Assembly: GCA_030267565.1 (NCBI GenBank)
Contig: BRXU01000031.1
Location: 1,382,935 to 1,446,934, forward strand
DNA: 64,000 bases
Source of the DNA: Pleodorina starrii
Taxonomy: Eukaryota > Chlorophyta > Chlorophyceae > Chlamydomonadales > Volvocaceae
Direction: 5' to 3'
Positions 25,601-38,104 of this stretch are shown here, in pieces (positions within the stretch are counted from its first letter, which is position 1; every line of letters begins with the position of its first letter). The translations under genes were made by a program, and so were the position numbers. Below the pieces are notes generated by a model. The model did no database searches. It was not told the origin of the DNA and saw only the letters and a list, made by a program, of their open reading frames with translations.

Positions 25601-26329
25601 ATCGTCGGACCTAGGCCGGTAGACTTGGCACACAGATGCCTAAATACAATATCTAGGGCATGGTGTGATCAGATGCTGCGAACTTTACTCGTACGGCAGT
25701 GGCACGCGTTTCGCCCCTGTGCACCCCTGTGCCTTTGCAGCTGAGGTGTGAAACCAGCCCAGCCCTCCTACACACGGTTATCGTCGGACCTAGGCCGGTA
25801 GACTTGGCACACAGATGCCTTAATACAGTACCTAGGGCATGGTGTGATCAGATGCTGCGAACTTTACTCGTACGGCAGTGGCACGCGTTTCGCCCCTTTG
25901 CACCCCTGTGCCTTTGCAGCTGAGGTGTGAAACCAGCCCAGCCCTCCTACACACGGTTATCGTCGTACCTAGGCCGGTAGACTTGGCACACAGCTGCCTC
26001 AATACAATACCTAGGGCATGGTGTGATCAGATGCTGCGAACTTTACTCGTACGGCAGTGGCACGCGTTTCGCCCCTGTGCACCCCTGTGCCTTTGCAGCT
26101 GAGGTGTGAAACCAGCCCAGCCCTCCTACACACGGTTATCGTCGTACCTAGGCCGGTAGACTTGGCACACAGATGCCTTAATACAATATCTAGGGCATGG
26201 TGTGATCAGATGCTGCGAACTTTACTCGTACGGCAGTGGCACGCGTTTCGCCCCTTTGCACCCCTGTGCCTTTGCAGCCGAGGTGTGAAACCAGCCCAGC
26301 CCTCCTACACACGGTTACTGTCGGACCTA
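16643..26329 (+). repeat. 179-bp satellite array, first block (about 54 monomers)
   Basis: Monomers start at ACACGGTTATCGTC and recur every 179 bp without a length change. They share CCTAGG, TGATCA, TCGTACGGCAGTGG and ACGCGT landmarks and differ at a few diagnostic sites: GTCGTACC or GTCGGACC, ACAGATG, ACAGCTG or AAAGATG, CAATATC, CAATACC or CAATATA, and CCTTTG or CCTGTG. Monomer order repeats: 17823-19612 and 19613-21402 carry the same series of ten monomer types, a 1790-bp higher-order repeat. The 74-codon ORF in each monomer starts at GTG and overlaps its neighbour by 46 nt; it is not treated as a gene. Confidence 0.97.
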
Positions 26330-26960
26330 CACTCTGGGAAAAAGGGTGTAACGTGCATGTGCCGTTACGCTCCCATGAATCATAAGATATTACCCAAAAG
26401 GGGTTAAAGGCAGGATATCTCCTGTAAGTAAGCCCGCTAAGATAAAGTACGGTCTGCCGTACGGATCACATCTACAAGGTTCAGAGCTTGCTGCTGAGCC
26501 GGTGTCTTTTGATACCACCTAATTGGGACATTGCACGTTTCATTGGCATCGAGACGGTTTATTTTTCTTCTTCGGTCCTACGGGGCGTTTATGAATTTTC
26601 TACGCGGATTGCTGGTGTCTTCGGCAGCTCGCGTGCCTACTACAGCACCGCACGCTCTTTTTCAACGCAATATGTCTGCCAACGGTGCTGGTCAGCGTGA
26701 GGACCCTCCTGTGGGCGGCGCGGGCGGCGCGGGCGGCGCGGACGCTGATGGTCGCGACAACGCGAACGCGCAGCAACAACCACAGCAACAGCAGCAGCAA
26801 CAGCAGCAAGGAAATCCGGCTGGTGCTGATGCTGGTGCTGGCGGTGATCCTAGTGCGCAGGCGGCCGCCGCCGAAGCATCGGTTGATCACAACGGCGATA
26901 TTCGCATGTCCGATGGTGAAGTCTTTTCGGCCGTGCGCAAGAAGGGCAATCTGCCAAGCC
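26330..26960 (+). mobile_element. 631-bp cassette 1: LTR plus truncated gag inside the satellite
   Basis: 17 bp of foreign flank (CACTCTGGGAAAAAGGG), then a complete 196-bp LTR (26347-26542), the leader, and gag to the codons reading KKGNLPS. It then joins satellite sequence at GTCGTACC. The same left and right junctions occur in all four cassettes, and the left junction also matches the full-length element at 37844-37860. It is therefore a deleted derivative of that element. The truncated gag ORF runs from ATG 26591 to a stop created in satellite DNA at 26969-26971. Confidence 0.93.
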
Positions 26961-27865
26961 GTCGTACCTAGGCCGGTAGACTTGGCACACAGATGCCTTA
27001 ATACAATATCTAGGGCATGGTGTGATCAGATGCTGCGAACTTTACTCGTACGGCAGTGGCACGCGTTTCGCCCCTTTGCACCCCTGTGCCTTTGCAGCTG
27101 AGGTGTGAAACCAGCCCAGCCCTCCTACACACGGTTATCGTCGTACCTAGGACGGTAGACTTGGCACACAGATGCCTTAATACAATATCTAGGGCATGGT
27201 GTGATCAGATGCTGCGAACTTTACTCGAACGGCAGTGGCACGCGTTTCGCCCCTTTGCACCCCTGTGCCTTTGCAGCTGAGGTGTGAAACCAGCCCAGCC
27301 CTCCTACACACGGTTATCGTCGGACCTAGGCCGGTAGACTTGGCACACAGATGCCTAAATACAATACCTAGGGCATGGTGTGATCAGATGCTGCAAACTT
27401 TACTCGTACGGCCGTGGCACGCGTTTCGCCCCTGTGCACCCCTGTGCCTTTGCAGCTGAGGTGTGAAACCAGCCCAGCCCTCCTACACACGGTTATCGTC
27501 GTACCTAGGCCGTTAGACTTGGCACACAGATGCCTTAATACAATATATAGGGCATGGTGTGATCAGATGCTGCGAACTTTACTCGTACGGCAGTGGCACG
27601 CGTTTCGCCCCTGTGCACCCCTGTGCCTTTGCAGCTGAGGTGTGAAACCAGCCCAGCCCTCCTACACACGGTTATCGTCGTACCTAGGCCGGTAGACTTG
27701 GCACACAGATGCCTTAATACAATATCTAGGGCATGGTGTGATCAGATGCTGCGAACTTTACTCGTACGGCAGTGGCACGCGTTTCGCCCCTTTGCACCCC
27801 TGTGCCTTTGCAGCCGAGGTGTGAAACCAGCCCAGCCCTCCTACACACGGTTACTGTCGGACCTA
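26961..27865 (+). repeat. 179-bp satellite, second block (5 monomers)
   Basis: 905 bp, equal to five monomers plus 10 bp. It includes the variant pair GGACGG with CTCGAACGG, and a monomer with CAAACTTTACTCGTACGGCCG near 27395-27414. Confidence 0.96.
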
Positions 27866-28496
27866 CACTCTGGGAAAAAGGGTGTAACGTGCATGTGCCG
27901 TTACGCTCCCATGAATCATAAGATATTACCCAAAAGGGGTTAAAGGCAGGATATCTCCTGTAAGTAAGCCCGCTAAGATAAAGTACGGTCTGCCGTACGG
28001 ATCACATCTACAAGGTTCAGAGCTTGCTGCTGAGCCGGTGTCTTTTGATACCACCTAATTGGGACATTGCACGTTTCATTGGCATCGAGACGGTTTATTT
28101 TTCTTCTTCGGTCCTACGGGGCGTTTATGAATTTTCTACGCGGATTGCTGGTGTCTTCGGCAGCTCGCGTGCCTACTACAGCACCGCACGCTCTTTTTCA
28201 ACGCAATATGTCTGCCAACGGTGCTGGTCAGCGTGAGGACCCTCCTGTGGGCGGCGCGGGCGGCGCGGGCGGCGCGGACGCTGATGGTCGCGACAACGCG
28301 AACGCGCAGCAACAACCACAGCAACAGCAGCAGCAACAGCAGCAAGGAAATCCGGCTGGTGCTGATGCTGGTGCTGGCGGTGATCCTAGTGCGCAGGCGG
28401 CCGCCGCCGAAGCATCGGTTGATCACAACGGCGATATTCGCATGTCCGATGGTGAAGTCTTTTCGGCCGTGCGCAAGAAGGGCAATCTGCCAAGCC
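27866..28496 (+). mobile_element. 631-bp cassette 2: LTR plus truncated gag
   Basis: LTR at 27883-28078, with the same 17-bp flank, gag breakpoint and total length as cassette 1. The preceding monomer is the GGCCGTTAG / CAATATA type, a context shared with cassette 4 but not with cassettes 1 and 3. Confidence 0.93.
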
Positions 28497-31370
28497 GTCG
28501 TACCTAGGCCGGTAGACTTGGCACACAGATGCCTTAATACAATATCTAGGGCATGGTGTGATCAGATGCTGCGAACTTTACTCGTACGGCAGTGGCACGC
28601 GTTTCGCCCCTTTGCACCCCTGTGCCTTTGCAGCTGAGGTGTGAAACCAGCCCAGCCCTCCTACACACGGTTATCGTCGTACCTAGGCCGGTAGACTTGG
28701 CACACAGATGCCTTAATACAATATCTAGGGCATGGTGTGATCAGATGCTGCGAACTTTACTCGTACGGCAGTGGCACGCGTTTCGCCCCTTTGCACCCCT
28801 GTGCCTTTGCAGCTGAGGTGTGAAACCAGCCCAGCCCTCCTACACACGGTTATCGTCGTACCTAGGCCGGTAGACTTGGCACAAAGATGCCTTAATACAA
28901 TATCTAGGGCATGGTGTGATCAGATGCTGCGAACTTTACTCGTACGGCAGTGGCACGCGTTTCGCTCCTTTGCACCCCTGTGCCTTTGCAGCTGAGGTGT
29001 GAAACCAGCCCAGCCCTCCTACACACGGTTATCGTCGTACCTAGGCCGGTAGACTTGGCACACAGCTGCCTCAATACAATATCTAGGGCATGGTGTGATC
29101 AGATGCTGCGAACTTTACTCGTACGGCAGTGGCACGCGTTTCGCCCCTGTGCACCCCTGTGCCTTTGCAGCTGAGGTGTGAAACCAGCCCAGCCCTCCTA
29201 CACACGGTTATCGTCGTACCTAGGACGGTAGACTTGGCACACAGATGCCTTAATACAATATCTAGGGCATGGTGTGATCAGATGCTGCGAACTTTACTCG
29301 AACGGCAGTGGCACGCGTTTCGCCCCTTTGCACCCCTGTGCCTTTGCAGCTGAGGTGTGAAACCAGCCCAGCCCTCCTACACACGGTTATCGTCGTACCT
29401 AGGCCGGTAGACTTGGCACACAGCTGCCTCAATACAATACCTAGGGCATGGTGTGATCAGATGCTGCGAACTTTACTCGTACGGCAGTGGCACGCGTTTC
29501 GCCCCTGTGCACCCCTGTGCCTTTGCAGCTGAGGTGTGAAACCAGCCCAGCCCTCCTACACACGGTTATCGTCGTACCTAGGCCGTTAGACTTGGCACAC
29601 AGATGCCTTAATACAATATATAGGGCATGGTGTGATCAGATGCTGCGAACTTTACTCGTACGGCAGTGGCACGCGTTTCGCCCCTGTGCACCCCTGTGCC
29701 TTTGCAGCTGAGGTGTGAAACCAGCCCAGCCCTCCTACACACGGTTATCGTCGTACCTAGGCCGGTAGACTTGGCACACAGATGCCTTAATACAATATCT
29801 AGGGCATGGTGTGATCAGATGCTGCGAACTTTACTCGTACGGCAGTGGCACGCGTTTCGCCCCTTTGCACCCCTGTGCCTTTGCAGCTGAGGTGTGAAAC
29901 CAGCCCAGCCCTCCTACACACGGTTATCGTCGTACCTAGGCCGGTAGACTTGGCACACAGATGCCTTAATACAATATCTAGGGCATGGTGTGATCAGATG
30001 CTGCGAACTTTACTCGTACGGCAGTGGCACGCGTTTCGCCCCTTTGCACCCCTGTGCCTTTGCAGCTGAGGTGTGAAACCAGCCCAGCCCTCCTACACAC
30101 GGTTATCGTCGTACCTAGGCCGGTAGACTTGGCACAAAGATGCCTTAATACAATATCTAGGGCATGGTGTGATCAGATGCTGCGAACTTTACTCGTACGG
30201 CAGTGGCACGCGTTTCGCCCCTTTGCACCCCTGTGCCTTTGCAGCTGAGGTGTGAAACCAGCCCAGCCCTCCTACACACGGTTATCGTCGGACCTAGGCC
30301 GGTAGACTTGGCACACAGCTGCCTCAATACAATACCTAGGGCATGGTGTGATCAGATGCTGCGAACTTTACTCGTACGGCAGTGGCACGCGTTTCGCCCC
30401 TGTGCACCCCTGTGCCTTTGCAGCTGAGGTGTGAAACCAGCCCAGCCCTCCTACACACGGTTATCGTCGTACCTAGGCCGGTAGACTTGGCACACAGATG
30501 CCTTAATACAATATCTAGGGCATGGTGTGATCAGATGCTGCGAACTTTACTCGTACGGCAGTGGCACGCGTTTCGCCCCTTTGCACCCCTGTGCCTTTGC
30601 AGCTGAGGTGTGAAACCAGCCCAGCCCTCCTACACACGGTTATCGTCGGACCTAGGCCGGTAGACTTGGCACACAGATGCCTAAATACAATATCTAGGGC
30701 ATGGTGTGATCAGATGCTGCGAACTTTACTCGTACGGCAGTGGCACGCGTTTCGCCCCTGTGCACCCCTGTGCCTTTGCAGCTGAGGTGTGAAACCAGCC
30801 CAGCCCTCCTACACACGGTTATCGTCGGACCTAGGCCGGTAGACTTGGCACACAGATGCCTTAATACAGTACCTAGGGCATGGTGTGATCAGATGCTGCG
30901 AACTTTACTCGTACGGCAGTGGCACGCGTTTCGCCCCTTTGCACCCCTGTGCCTTTGCAGCTGAGGTGTGAAACCAGCCCAGCCCTCCTACACACGGTTA
31001 TCGTCGTACCTAGGCCGGTAGACTTGGCACACAGCTGCCTCAATACAATACCTAGGGCATGGTGTGATCAGATGCTGCGAACTTTACTCGTACGGCAGTG
31101 GCACGCGTTTCGCCCCTGTGCACCCCTGTGCCTTTGCAGCTGAGGTGTGAAACCAGCCCAGCCCTCCTACACACGGTTATCGTCGTACCTAGGCCGGTAG
31201 ACTTGGCACACAGATGCCTTAATACAATATCTAGGGCATGGTGTGATCAGATGCTGCGAACTTTACTCGTACGGCAGTGGCACGCGTTTCGCCCCTTTGC
31301 ACCCCTGTGCCTTTGCAGCCGAGGTGTGAAACCAGCCCAGCCCTCCTACACACGGTTACTGTCGGACCTA
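28497..31370 (+). repeat. 179-bp satellite, third block (16 monomers)
   Basis: 2874 bp, equal to 16 monomers plus 10 bp. The monomer series from about 28771 to 29660 reappears in large part from about 34170, which shows block duplication. Confidence 0.96.
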
Positions 31371-32001
31371 CACTCTGGGAAAAAGGGTGTAACGTGCATG
31401 TGCCGTTACGCTCCCATGAATCATAAGATATTACCCAAAAGGGGTTAAAGGCAGGATATCTCCTGTAAGTAAGCCCGCTAAGATAAAGTACGGTCTGCCG
31501 TACGGATCACATCTACAAGGTTCAGAGCTTGCTGCTGAGCCGGTGTCTTTTGATACCACCTAATTGGGACATTGCACGTTTCATTGGCATCGAGACGGTT
31601 TATTTTTCTTCTTCGGTCCTACGGGGCGTTTATGAATTTTCTACGCGGATTGCTGGTGTCTTCGGCAGCTCGCGTGCCTACTACAGCACCGCACGCTCTT
31701 TTTCAACGCAATATGTCTGCCAACGGTGCTGGTCAGCGTGAGGACCCTCCTGTGGGCGGCGCGGGCGGCGCGGGCGGCGCGGACGCTGATGGTCGCGACA
31801 ACGCGAACGCGCAGCAACAACCACAGCAACAGCAGCAGCAACAGCAGCAAGGAAATCCGGCTGGTGCTGATGCTGGTGCTGGCGGTGATCCTAGTGCGCA
31901 GGCGGCCGCCGCCGAAGCATCGGTTGATCACAACGGCGATATTCGCATGTCCGATGGTGAAGTCTTTTCGGCCGTGCGCAAGAAGGGCAATCTGCCAAGC
32001 C
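31371..32001 (+). mobile_element. 631-bp cassette 3: LTR plus truncated gag
   Basis: LTR at 31388-31583, with identical junctions and length to the other cassettes. The last four upstream monomers are the same series as before cassette 1, so cassette and flank were copied together. Confidence 0.93.
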
Positions 32002-33443
32002 GTCGTACCTAGGCCGGTAGACTTGGCACACAGATGCCTTAATACAATATCTAGGGCATGGTGTGATCAGATGCTGCGAACTTTACTCGTACGGCAGTGG
32101 CACGCGTTTCGCCCCTTTGCACCCCTGTGCCTTTGCAGCTGAGGTGTGAAACCAGCCCAGCCCTCCTACACACGGTTATCGTCGTACCTAGGCCGGTAGA
32201 CTTGGCACAAAGATGCCTTAATACAATATCTAGGGCATGGTGTGATCAGATGCTGCGAACTTTACTCGTACGGCAGTGGCACGCGTTTCGCTCCTTTGCA
32301 CCCCTGTGCCTTTGCAGCTGAGGTGTGAAACCAGCCCAGCCCTCCTACACACGGTTATCGTCGTACCTAGGCCGGTAGACTTGGCACAAAGATGCCTTAA
32401 TACAATATCTAGGGCATGGTGTGATCAGATGCTGCGAACTTTACTCGTACGGCAGTGGCACGCGTTTCGCCCCTTTGCACCCCTGTGCCTTTGCAGCTGA
32501 GGTGTGAAACCAGCCCAGCCCTCCTACACACGGTTATCGTCGTACCTAGGCCGGTAGACTTGGCACAAAGATGCCTTAATACAATATCTAGGGCATGGTG
32601 TGATCAGATGCTGCGAACTTTACTCGTACGGCAGTGGCACGCGTTTCGCTCCTTTGCACCCCTGTGCCTTTGCAGCTGAGGTGTGAAACCAGCCCAGCCC
32701 TCCTACACACGGTTATCGTCGTACCTAGGCCGGTAGACTTGGCACACAGCTGCCTCAATACAATACCTAGGGCATGGTGTGATCAGATGCTGCGAACTTT
32801 ACTCGTACGGCAGTGGCACGCGTTTCGCCCCTGTGCACCCCTGTGCCTTTGCAGCTGAGGTGTGAAACCAGCCCAGCCCTCCTACACACGGTTATCGTCG
32901 TACCTAGGCCGGTAGACTTGGCACACAGATGCCTTAATACAATATATAGGGCATGGTGTGATCAGATGCTGCGAACTTTACTCGTACGGCAGTGGCACGC
33001 GTTTCGCCCCTGTGCACCCCTGTGCCTTTGCAGCTGAGGTGTGAAACCAGCCCAGCCCTCCTACACACGGTTATCGTCGTACCTAGGCCGTTAGACTTGG
33101 CACACAGATGCCTTAATACAATATATAGGGCATGGTGTGATCAGATGCTGCGAACTTTACTCGTACGGCAGTGGCACGCGTTTCGCCCCTGTGCACCCCT
33201 GTGCCTTTGCAGCTGAGGTGTGAAACCAGCCCAGCCCTCCTACACACGGTTATCGTCGTACCTAGGCCGGTAGACTTGGCACACAGATGCCTTAATACAA
33301 TATCTAGGGCATGGTGTGATCAGATGCTGCGAACTTTACTCGTACGGCAGTGGCACGCGTTTCGCCCCTTTGCACCCCTGTGCCTTTGCAGCCGAGGTGT
33401 GAAACCAGCCCAGCCCTCCTACACACGGTTACTGTCGGACCTA
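32002..33443 (+). repeat. 179-bp satellite, fourth block (8 monomers)
   Basis: 1442 bp, equal to eight monomers plus 10 bp. It ends with the GGCCGTTAG / CAATATA monomer and one further monomer before cassette 4, as before cassette 2. Confidence 0.96.
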
Positions 33444-34074
33444 CACTCTGGGAAAAAGGGTGTAACGTGCATGTGCCGTTACGCTCCCATGAATCATAAG
33501 ATATTACCCAAAAGGGGTTAAAGGCAGGATATCTCCTGTAAGTAAGCCCGCTAAGATAAAGTACGGTCTGCCGTACGGATCACATCTACAAGGTTCAGAG
33601 CTTGCTGCTGAGCCGGTGTCTTTTGATACCACCTAATTGGGACATTGCACGTTTCATTGGCATCGAGACGGTTTATTTTTCTTCTTCGGTCCTACGGGGC
33701 GTTTATGAATTTTCTACGCGGATTGCTGGTGTCTTCGGCAGCTCGCGTGCCTACTACAGCACCGCACGCTCTTTTTCAACGCAATATGTCTGCCAACGGT
33801 GCTGGTCAGCGTGAGGACCCTCCTGTGGGCGGCGCGGGCGGCGCGGGCGGCGCGGACGCTGATGGTCGCGACAACGCGAACGCGCAGCAACAACCACAGC
33901 AACAGCAGCAGCAACAGCAGCAAGGAAATCCGGCTGGTGCTGATGCTGGTGCTGGCGGTGATCCTAGTGCGCAGGCGGCCGCCGCCGAAGCATCGGTTGA
34001 TCACAACGGCGATATTCGCATGTCCGATGGTGAAGTCTTTTCGGCCGTGCGCAAGAAGGGCAATCTGCCAAGCC
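33444..34074 (+). mobile_element. 631-bp cassette 4: LTR plus truncated gag
   Basis: LTR at 33461-33656, with the same 17-bp flank, gag breakpoint and total length as the other cassettes. Confidence 0.93.
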
Positions 34075-37000
34075 GTCGTACCTAGGCCGGTAGACTTGGC
34101 ACACAGATGCCTTAATACAATATCTAGGGCATGGTGTGATCAGATGCTGCGAACTTTACTCGTACGGCAGTGGCACGCGTTTCGCCCCTTTGCACCCCTG
34201 TGCCTTTGCAGCTGAGGTGTGAAACCAGCCCAGCCCTCCTACACACGGTTATCGTCGTACCTAGGCCGGTAGACTTGGCACAAAGATGCCTTAATACAAT
34301 ATCTAGGGCATGGTGTGATCAGATGCTGCGAACTTTACTCGTACGGCAGTGGCACGCGTTTCGCTCCTTTGCACCCCTGTGCCTTTGCAGCTGAGGTGTG
34401 AAACCAGCCCAGCCCTCCTACACACGGTTATCGTCGTACCTAGGCCGGTAGACTTGGCACACAGCTGCCTCAATACAATATCTAGGGCATGGTGTGATCA
34501 GATGCTGCGAACTTTACTCGTACGGCAGTGGCACGCGTTTCGCCCCTGTGCACCCCTGTGCCTTTGCAGCTGAGGTGTGAAACCAGCCCAGCCCTCCTAC
34601 ACACGGTTATCGTCGTACCTAGGACGGTAGACTTGGCACACAGATGCCTTAATACAATATCTAGGGCATGGTGTGATCAGATGCTGCGAACTTTACTCGA
34701 ACGGCAGTGGCACGCGTTTCGCCCCTTTGCACCCCTGTGCCTTTGCAGCTGAGGTGTGAAACCAGCCCAGCCCTCCTACACACGGTTATCGTCGTACCTA
34801 GGCCGGTAGACTTGGCACACAGCTGCCTCAATACAATACCTAGGGCATGGTGTGATCAGATGCTGCGAACTTTACTCGTACGGCAGTGGCACGCGTTTCG
34901 CCCCTGTGCACCCCTGTGCCTTTGCAGCTGAGGTGTGAAACCAGCCCAGCCCTCCTACACACGGTTATCGTCGTACCTAGGCCGGTAGACTTGGCACACA
35001 GATGCCTTAATACAATATATAGGGCATGGTGTGATCAGATGCTGCGAACTTTACTCGTACGGCAGTGGCACGCGTTTCGCCCCTGTGCACCCCTGTGCCT
35101 TTGCAGCTGAGGTGTGAAACCAGCCCAGCCCTCCTACACACGGTTATCGTCGTACCTAGGCCGGTAGACTTGGCACACAGATGCCTTAATACAATATCTA
35201 GGGCATGGTGTGATCAGATGCTGCGAACTTTACTCGTACGGCAGTGGCACGCGTTTCGCCCCTTTGCACCCCTGTGCCTTTGCAGCTGAGGTGTGAAACC
35301 AGCCCAGCCCTCCTACACACGGTTATCGTCGTACCTAGGCCGGTAGACTTGGCACACAGATGCCTTAATACAATATCTAGGGCATGGTGTGATCAGATGC
35401 TGCGAACTTTACTCGTACGGCAGTGGCACGCGTTTCGCCCCTTTGCACCCCTGTGCCTTTGCAGCTGAGGTGTGAAACCAGCCCAGCCCTCCTACACACG
35501 GTTATCGTCGTACCTAGGCCGGTAGACTTGGCACAAAGATGCCTTAATACAATATCTAGGGCATGGTGTGATCAGATGCTGCGAACTTGACTCGTACGGC
35601 AGTGGCACGCGTTTCGCTCCTTTGCACCCCTGTGCCTTTGCAGCTGAGGTGTGAAACCAGCCCAGCCCTCCTACACACGGTTATCGTCGTACCTAGGCCG
35701 GTAGACTTGGCACACAGCTGCCTCAATACAATACCTAGGGCATGGTGTGATCAGATGCTGCGAACTTTACTCGTACGGCAGTGGCACGCGTTTCGCCCCT
35801 GTGCACCCCTGTGCCTTTGCAGCTGAGGTGTGAAACCAGCCCAGCCCTCCTACACACGGTTATCGTCGTACCTAGGCCGGTAGACTTGGCACACAGATGC
35901 CTTAATACAATATATAGGGCATGGTGTGATCAGATGCTGCGAACTTTACTCGTACGGCAGTGGCACGCGTTTCGCCCCTGTGCACCCCTGTGCCTTTGCA
36001 GCTGAGGTGTGAAACCAGCCCAGCCCTCCTACACACGGTTATCGTCGGACCTAGGCCGGTAGACTTGGCACACAGATGCCTTAATACAGTACCTAGGGCA
36101 TGGTGTGATCAGATGCTGCGAACTTTACTCGTACGGCAGTGGCACGCGTTTCGCCCCTTTGCACCCCTGTGCCTTTGCAGCTGAGGTGTGAAACCAGCCC
36201 AGCCCTCCTACACACGGTTATCGTCGTACCTAGGCCGGTAGACTTGGCACACAGCTGCCTCAATACAATACCTAGGGCATGGTGTGATCAGATGCTGCGA
36301 ACTTTACTCGTACGGCAGTGGCACGCGTTTCGCCCCTGTGCACCCCTGTGCCTTTGCAGCTGAGGTGTGAAACCAGCCCAGCCCTCCTACACACGGTTAT
36401 CGTCGTACCTAGGCCGGTAGACTTGGCACAAAGATGCCTTAATACAATATCTAGGGCATGGTGTGATCAGATGCTGCGAACTTTACTCGTACGGCAGTGG
36501 CACGCGTTTCGCTCCTTTGCACCCCTGTGCCTTTGCAGCTGAGGTGTGAAACCAGCCCAGCCCTCCTACACACGGTTATCGTCGTACCTAGGCCGGTAGA
36601 CTTGGCACACAGCTGCCTCAATACAATATCTAGGGCATGGTGTGATCAGATGCTGCGAACTTTACTCGTACGGCAGTGGCACGCGTTTCGCCCCTGTGCA
36701 CCCCTGTGCCTTTGCAGCTGAGGTGTGAAACCAGCCCAGCCCTCCTACACACGGTTATCGTCGTACCTAGGCCGGTAGACTTGGCACACAGATGCCTTAA
36801 TACAATATATAGGGCATGGTGTGATCAGATGCTGCGAACTTTACTCGTACGGCAGTGGCACGCGTTTCGCCCCTGTGCACCCCTGTGCCTTTGCAGCTGA
36901 GGTGTGAAACCAGCCCAGCCCTCCTACACACGGTTATCGTCGGACCTAGGCCGGTAGACTTGGCACACAGCTGCCTCAATACAATATCTAGGGCATGGTG

Positions 37001-37843
37001 TGATCAGATGCTGCGAACTTTACTCGTACGGCAGTGGCACGCGTTTCGCCCCTTTGCACCCCTGTGCCTTTGCAGCTGAGGTGTGAAACCAGCCCAGCCC
37101 TCCTACACACGGTTATCGTCGTACCTAGGCCGGTAGACTTGGCACACAGCTGCCTTAATACAATATCTAGGGCATGGTGTGATCAGATGCTGCGAACTTT
37201 ACTCGTACGGCAGTGGCACGCGTTTCGCCCCTGTGCACCCCTGTGCCTTTGCAGCTGAGGTGTGAAACCAGCCCAGCCCTCCTACACACGGTTATCGTCG
37301 GACCTAGGCCGGTAGACTTGGCACACAGATGCCTTAATACAGTACCTAGGGCATGGTGTGATCAGATGCTGCGAACTTTACTCGTACGGCAGTGGCACGC
37401 GTTTCGCCCCTTTGCACCCCTGTGCCTTTGCAGCTGAGGTGTGAAACCAGCCCAGCCCTCCTACACACGGTTATCGTCGTACCTAGGCCGGTAGACTTGG
37501 CACACAGCTGCCTCAATACAATACCTAGGGCATGGTGTGATCAGATGCTGCGAACTTTACTCGTACGGCAGTGGCACGCGTTTCGCCCCTGTGCACCCCT
37601 GTGCCTTTGCAGCTGAGGTGTGAAACCAGCCCAGCCCTCCTACACACGGTTATCGTCGTACCTAGGCCGGTAGACTTGGCACACAGATGCCTTAATACAA
37701 TATCTAGGGCATGGTGTGATCAGATGCTGCGAACTTTACTCGTACGGCAGTGGCACGCGTTTCGCCCCTTTGCACCCCTGTGCCTTTGCAGCCGAGGTGT
37801 GAAACCAGCCCAGCCCTCCTACACACGGTTACTGTCGGACCTA
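34075..37843 (+). repeat. 179-bp satellite, fifth block (21 monomers), right end of the array
   Basis: 3769 bp, equal to 21 monomers plus 10 bp. The array stops at GTCGGACCTA, followed by the 17-bp foreign flank and the full-length retrotransposon. No satellite monomers were seen to the right of the element. Confidence 0.96.
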
Positions 37844-37860
37844 CACTCTGGGAAAAAGGG

Positions 37861-38056
37861 TGTAACGTGCATGTGCCGTTACGCTCCCATGAATCATAAG
37901 ATATTACCCAAAAGGGGTTAAAGGCAGGATATCTCCTGTAAGTAAGCCCGCTAAGATAAAGTACGGTCTGCCGTACGGATCACATCTACAAGGTTCAGAG
38001 CTTGCTGCTGAGCCGGTGTCTTTTGATACCACCTAATTGGGACATTGCACGTTTCA
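37861..38056 (+). repeat. 5' LTR, 196 bp
   Basis: Begins TGTAACGTGC and ends GCACGTTTCA; no difference from the 3' LTR was found on base-by-base reading. The same sequence is present in the four cassettes. It starts with TGTAA, the algal polyadenylation motif, though whether it is used is unknown. Confidence 0.96.
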
Positions 38057-38057
38057 T

Positions 38058-38071
38058 TGGCATCGAGACGG
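38058..38071 (+). promoter_or_regulatory. Probable primer binding site
   Basis: TGGCATCGAGACGG lies one base after the 5' LTR. It begins with TGG, as expected for complementarity to a tRNA 3' CCA end. The matching tRNA was not identified. Confidence 0.6.
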
Positions 38072-38104
38072 TTTATTTTTCTTCTTCGGTCCTACGGGGC
38101 GTTT

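Noticed and set aside
26600..34004. Minus-strand 96-codon ORF (MINRCFGGGR...) in each cassette
   Set aside because: It is the antisense of the polyglutamine and Gly/Ala part of gag.
16749..37616. A 74-codon ORF in nearly every 179-bp monomer (MARVSPLCTPVPLQ...)
   Set aside because: Starts at GTG, not ATG, overlaps the next copy by 46 nt, follows the satellite period exactly, and its variants track satellite variants with no sign of coding constraint.
26961..37843. Satellite with interspersed cassettes considered as a CRISPR-like array
   Set aside because: Monomers are 179 bp and contiguous without variable spacers, the inserts are retroelement pieces, and the genome is eukaryotic.
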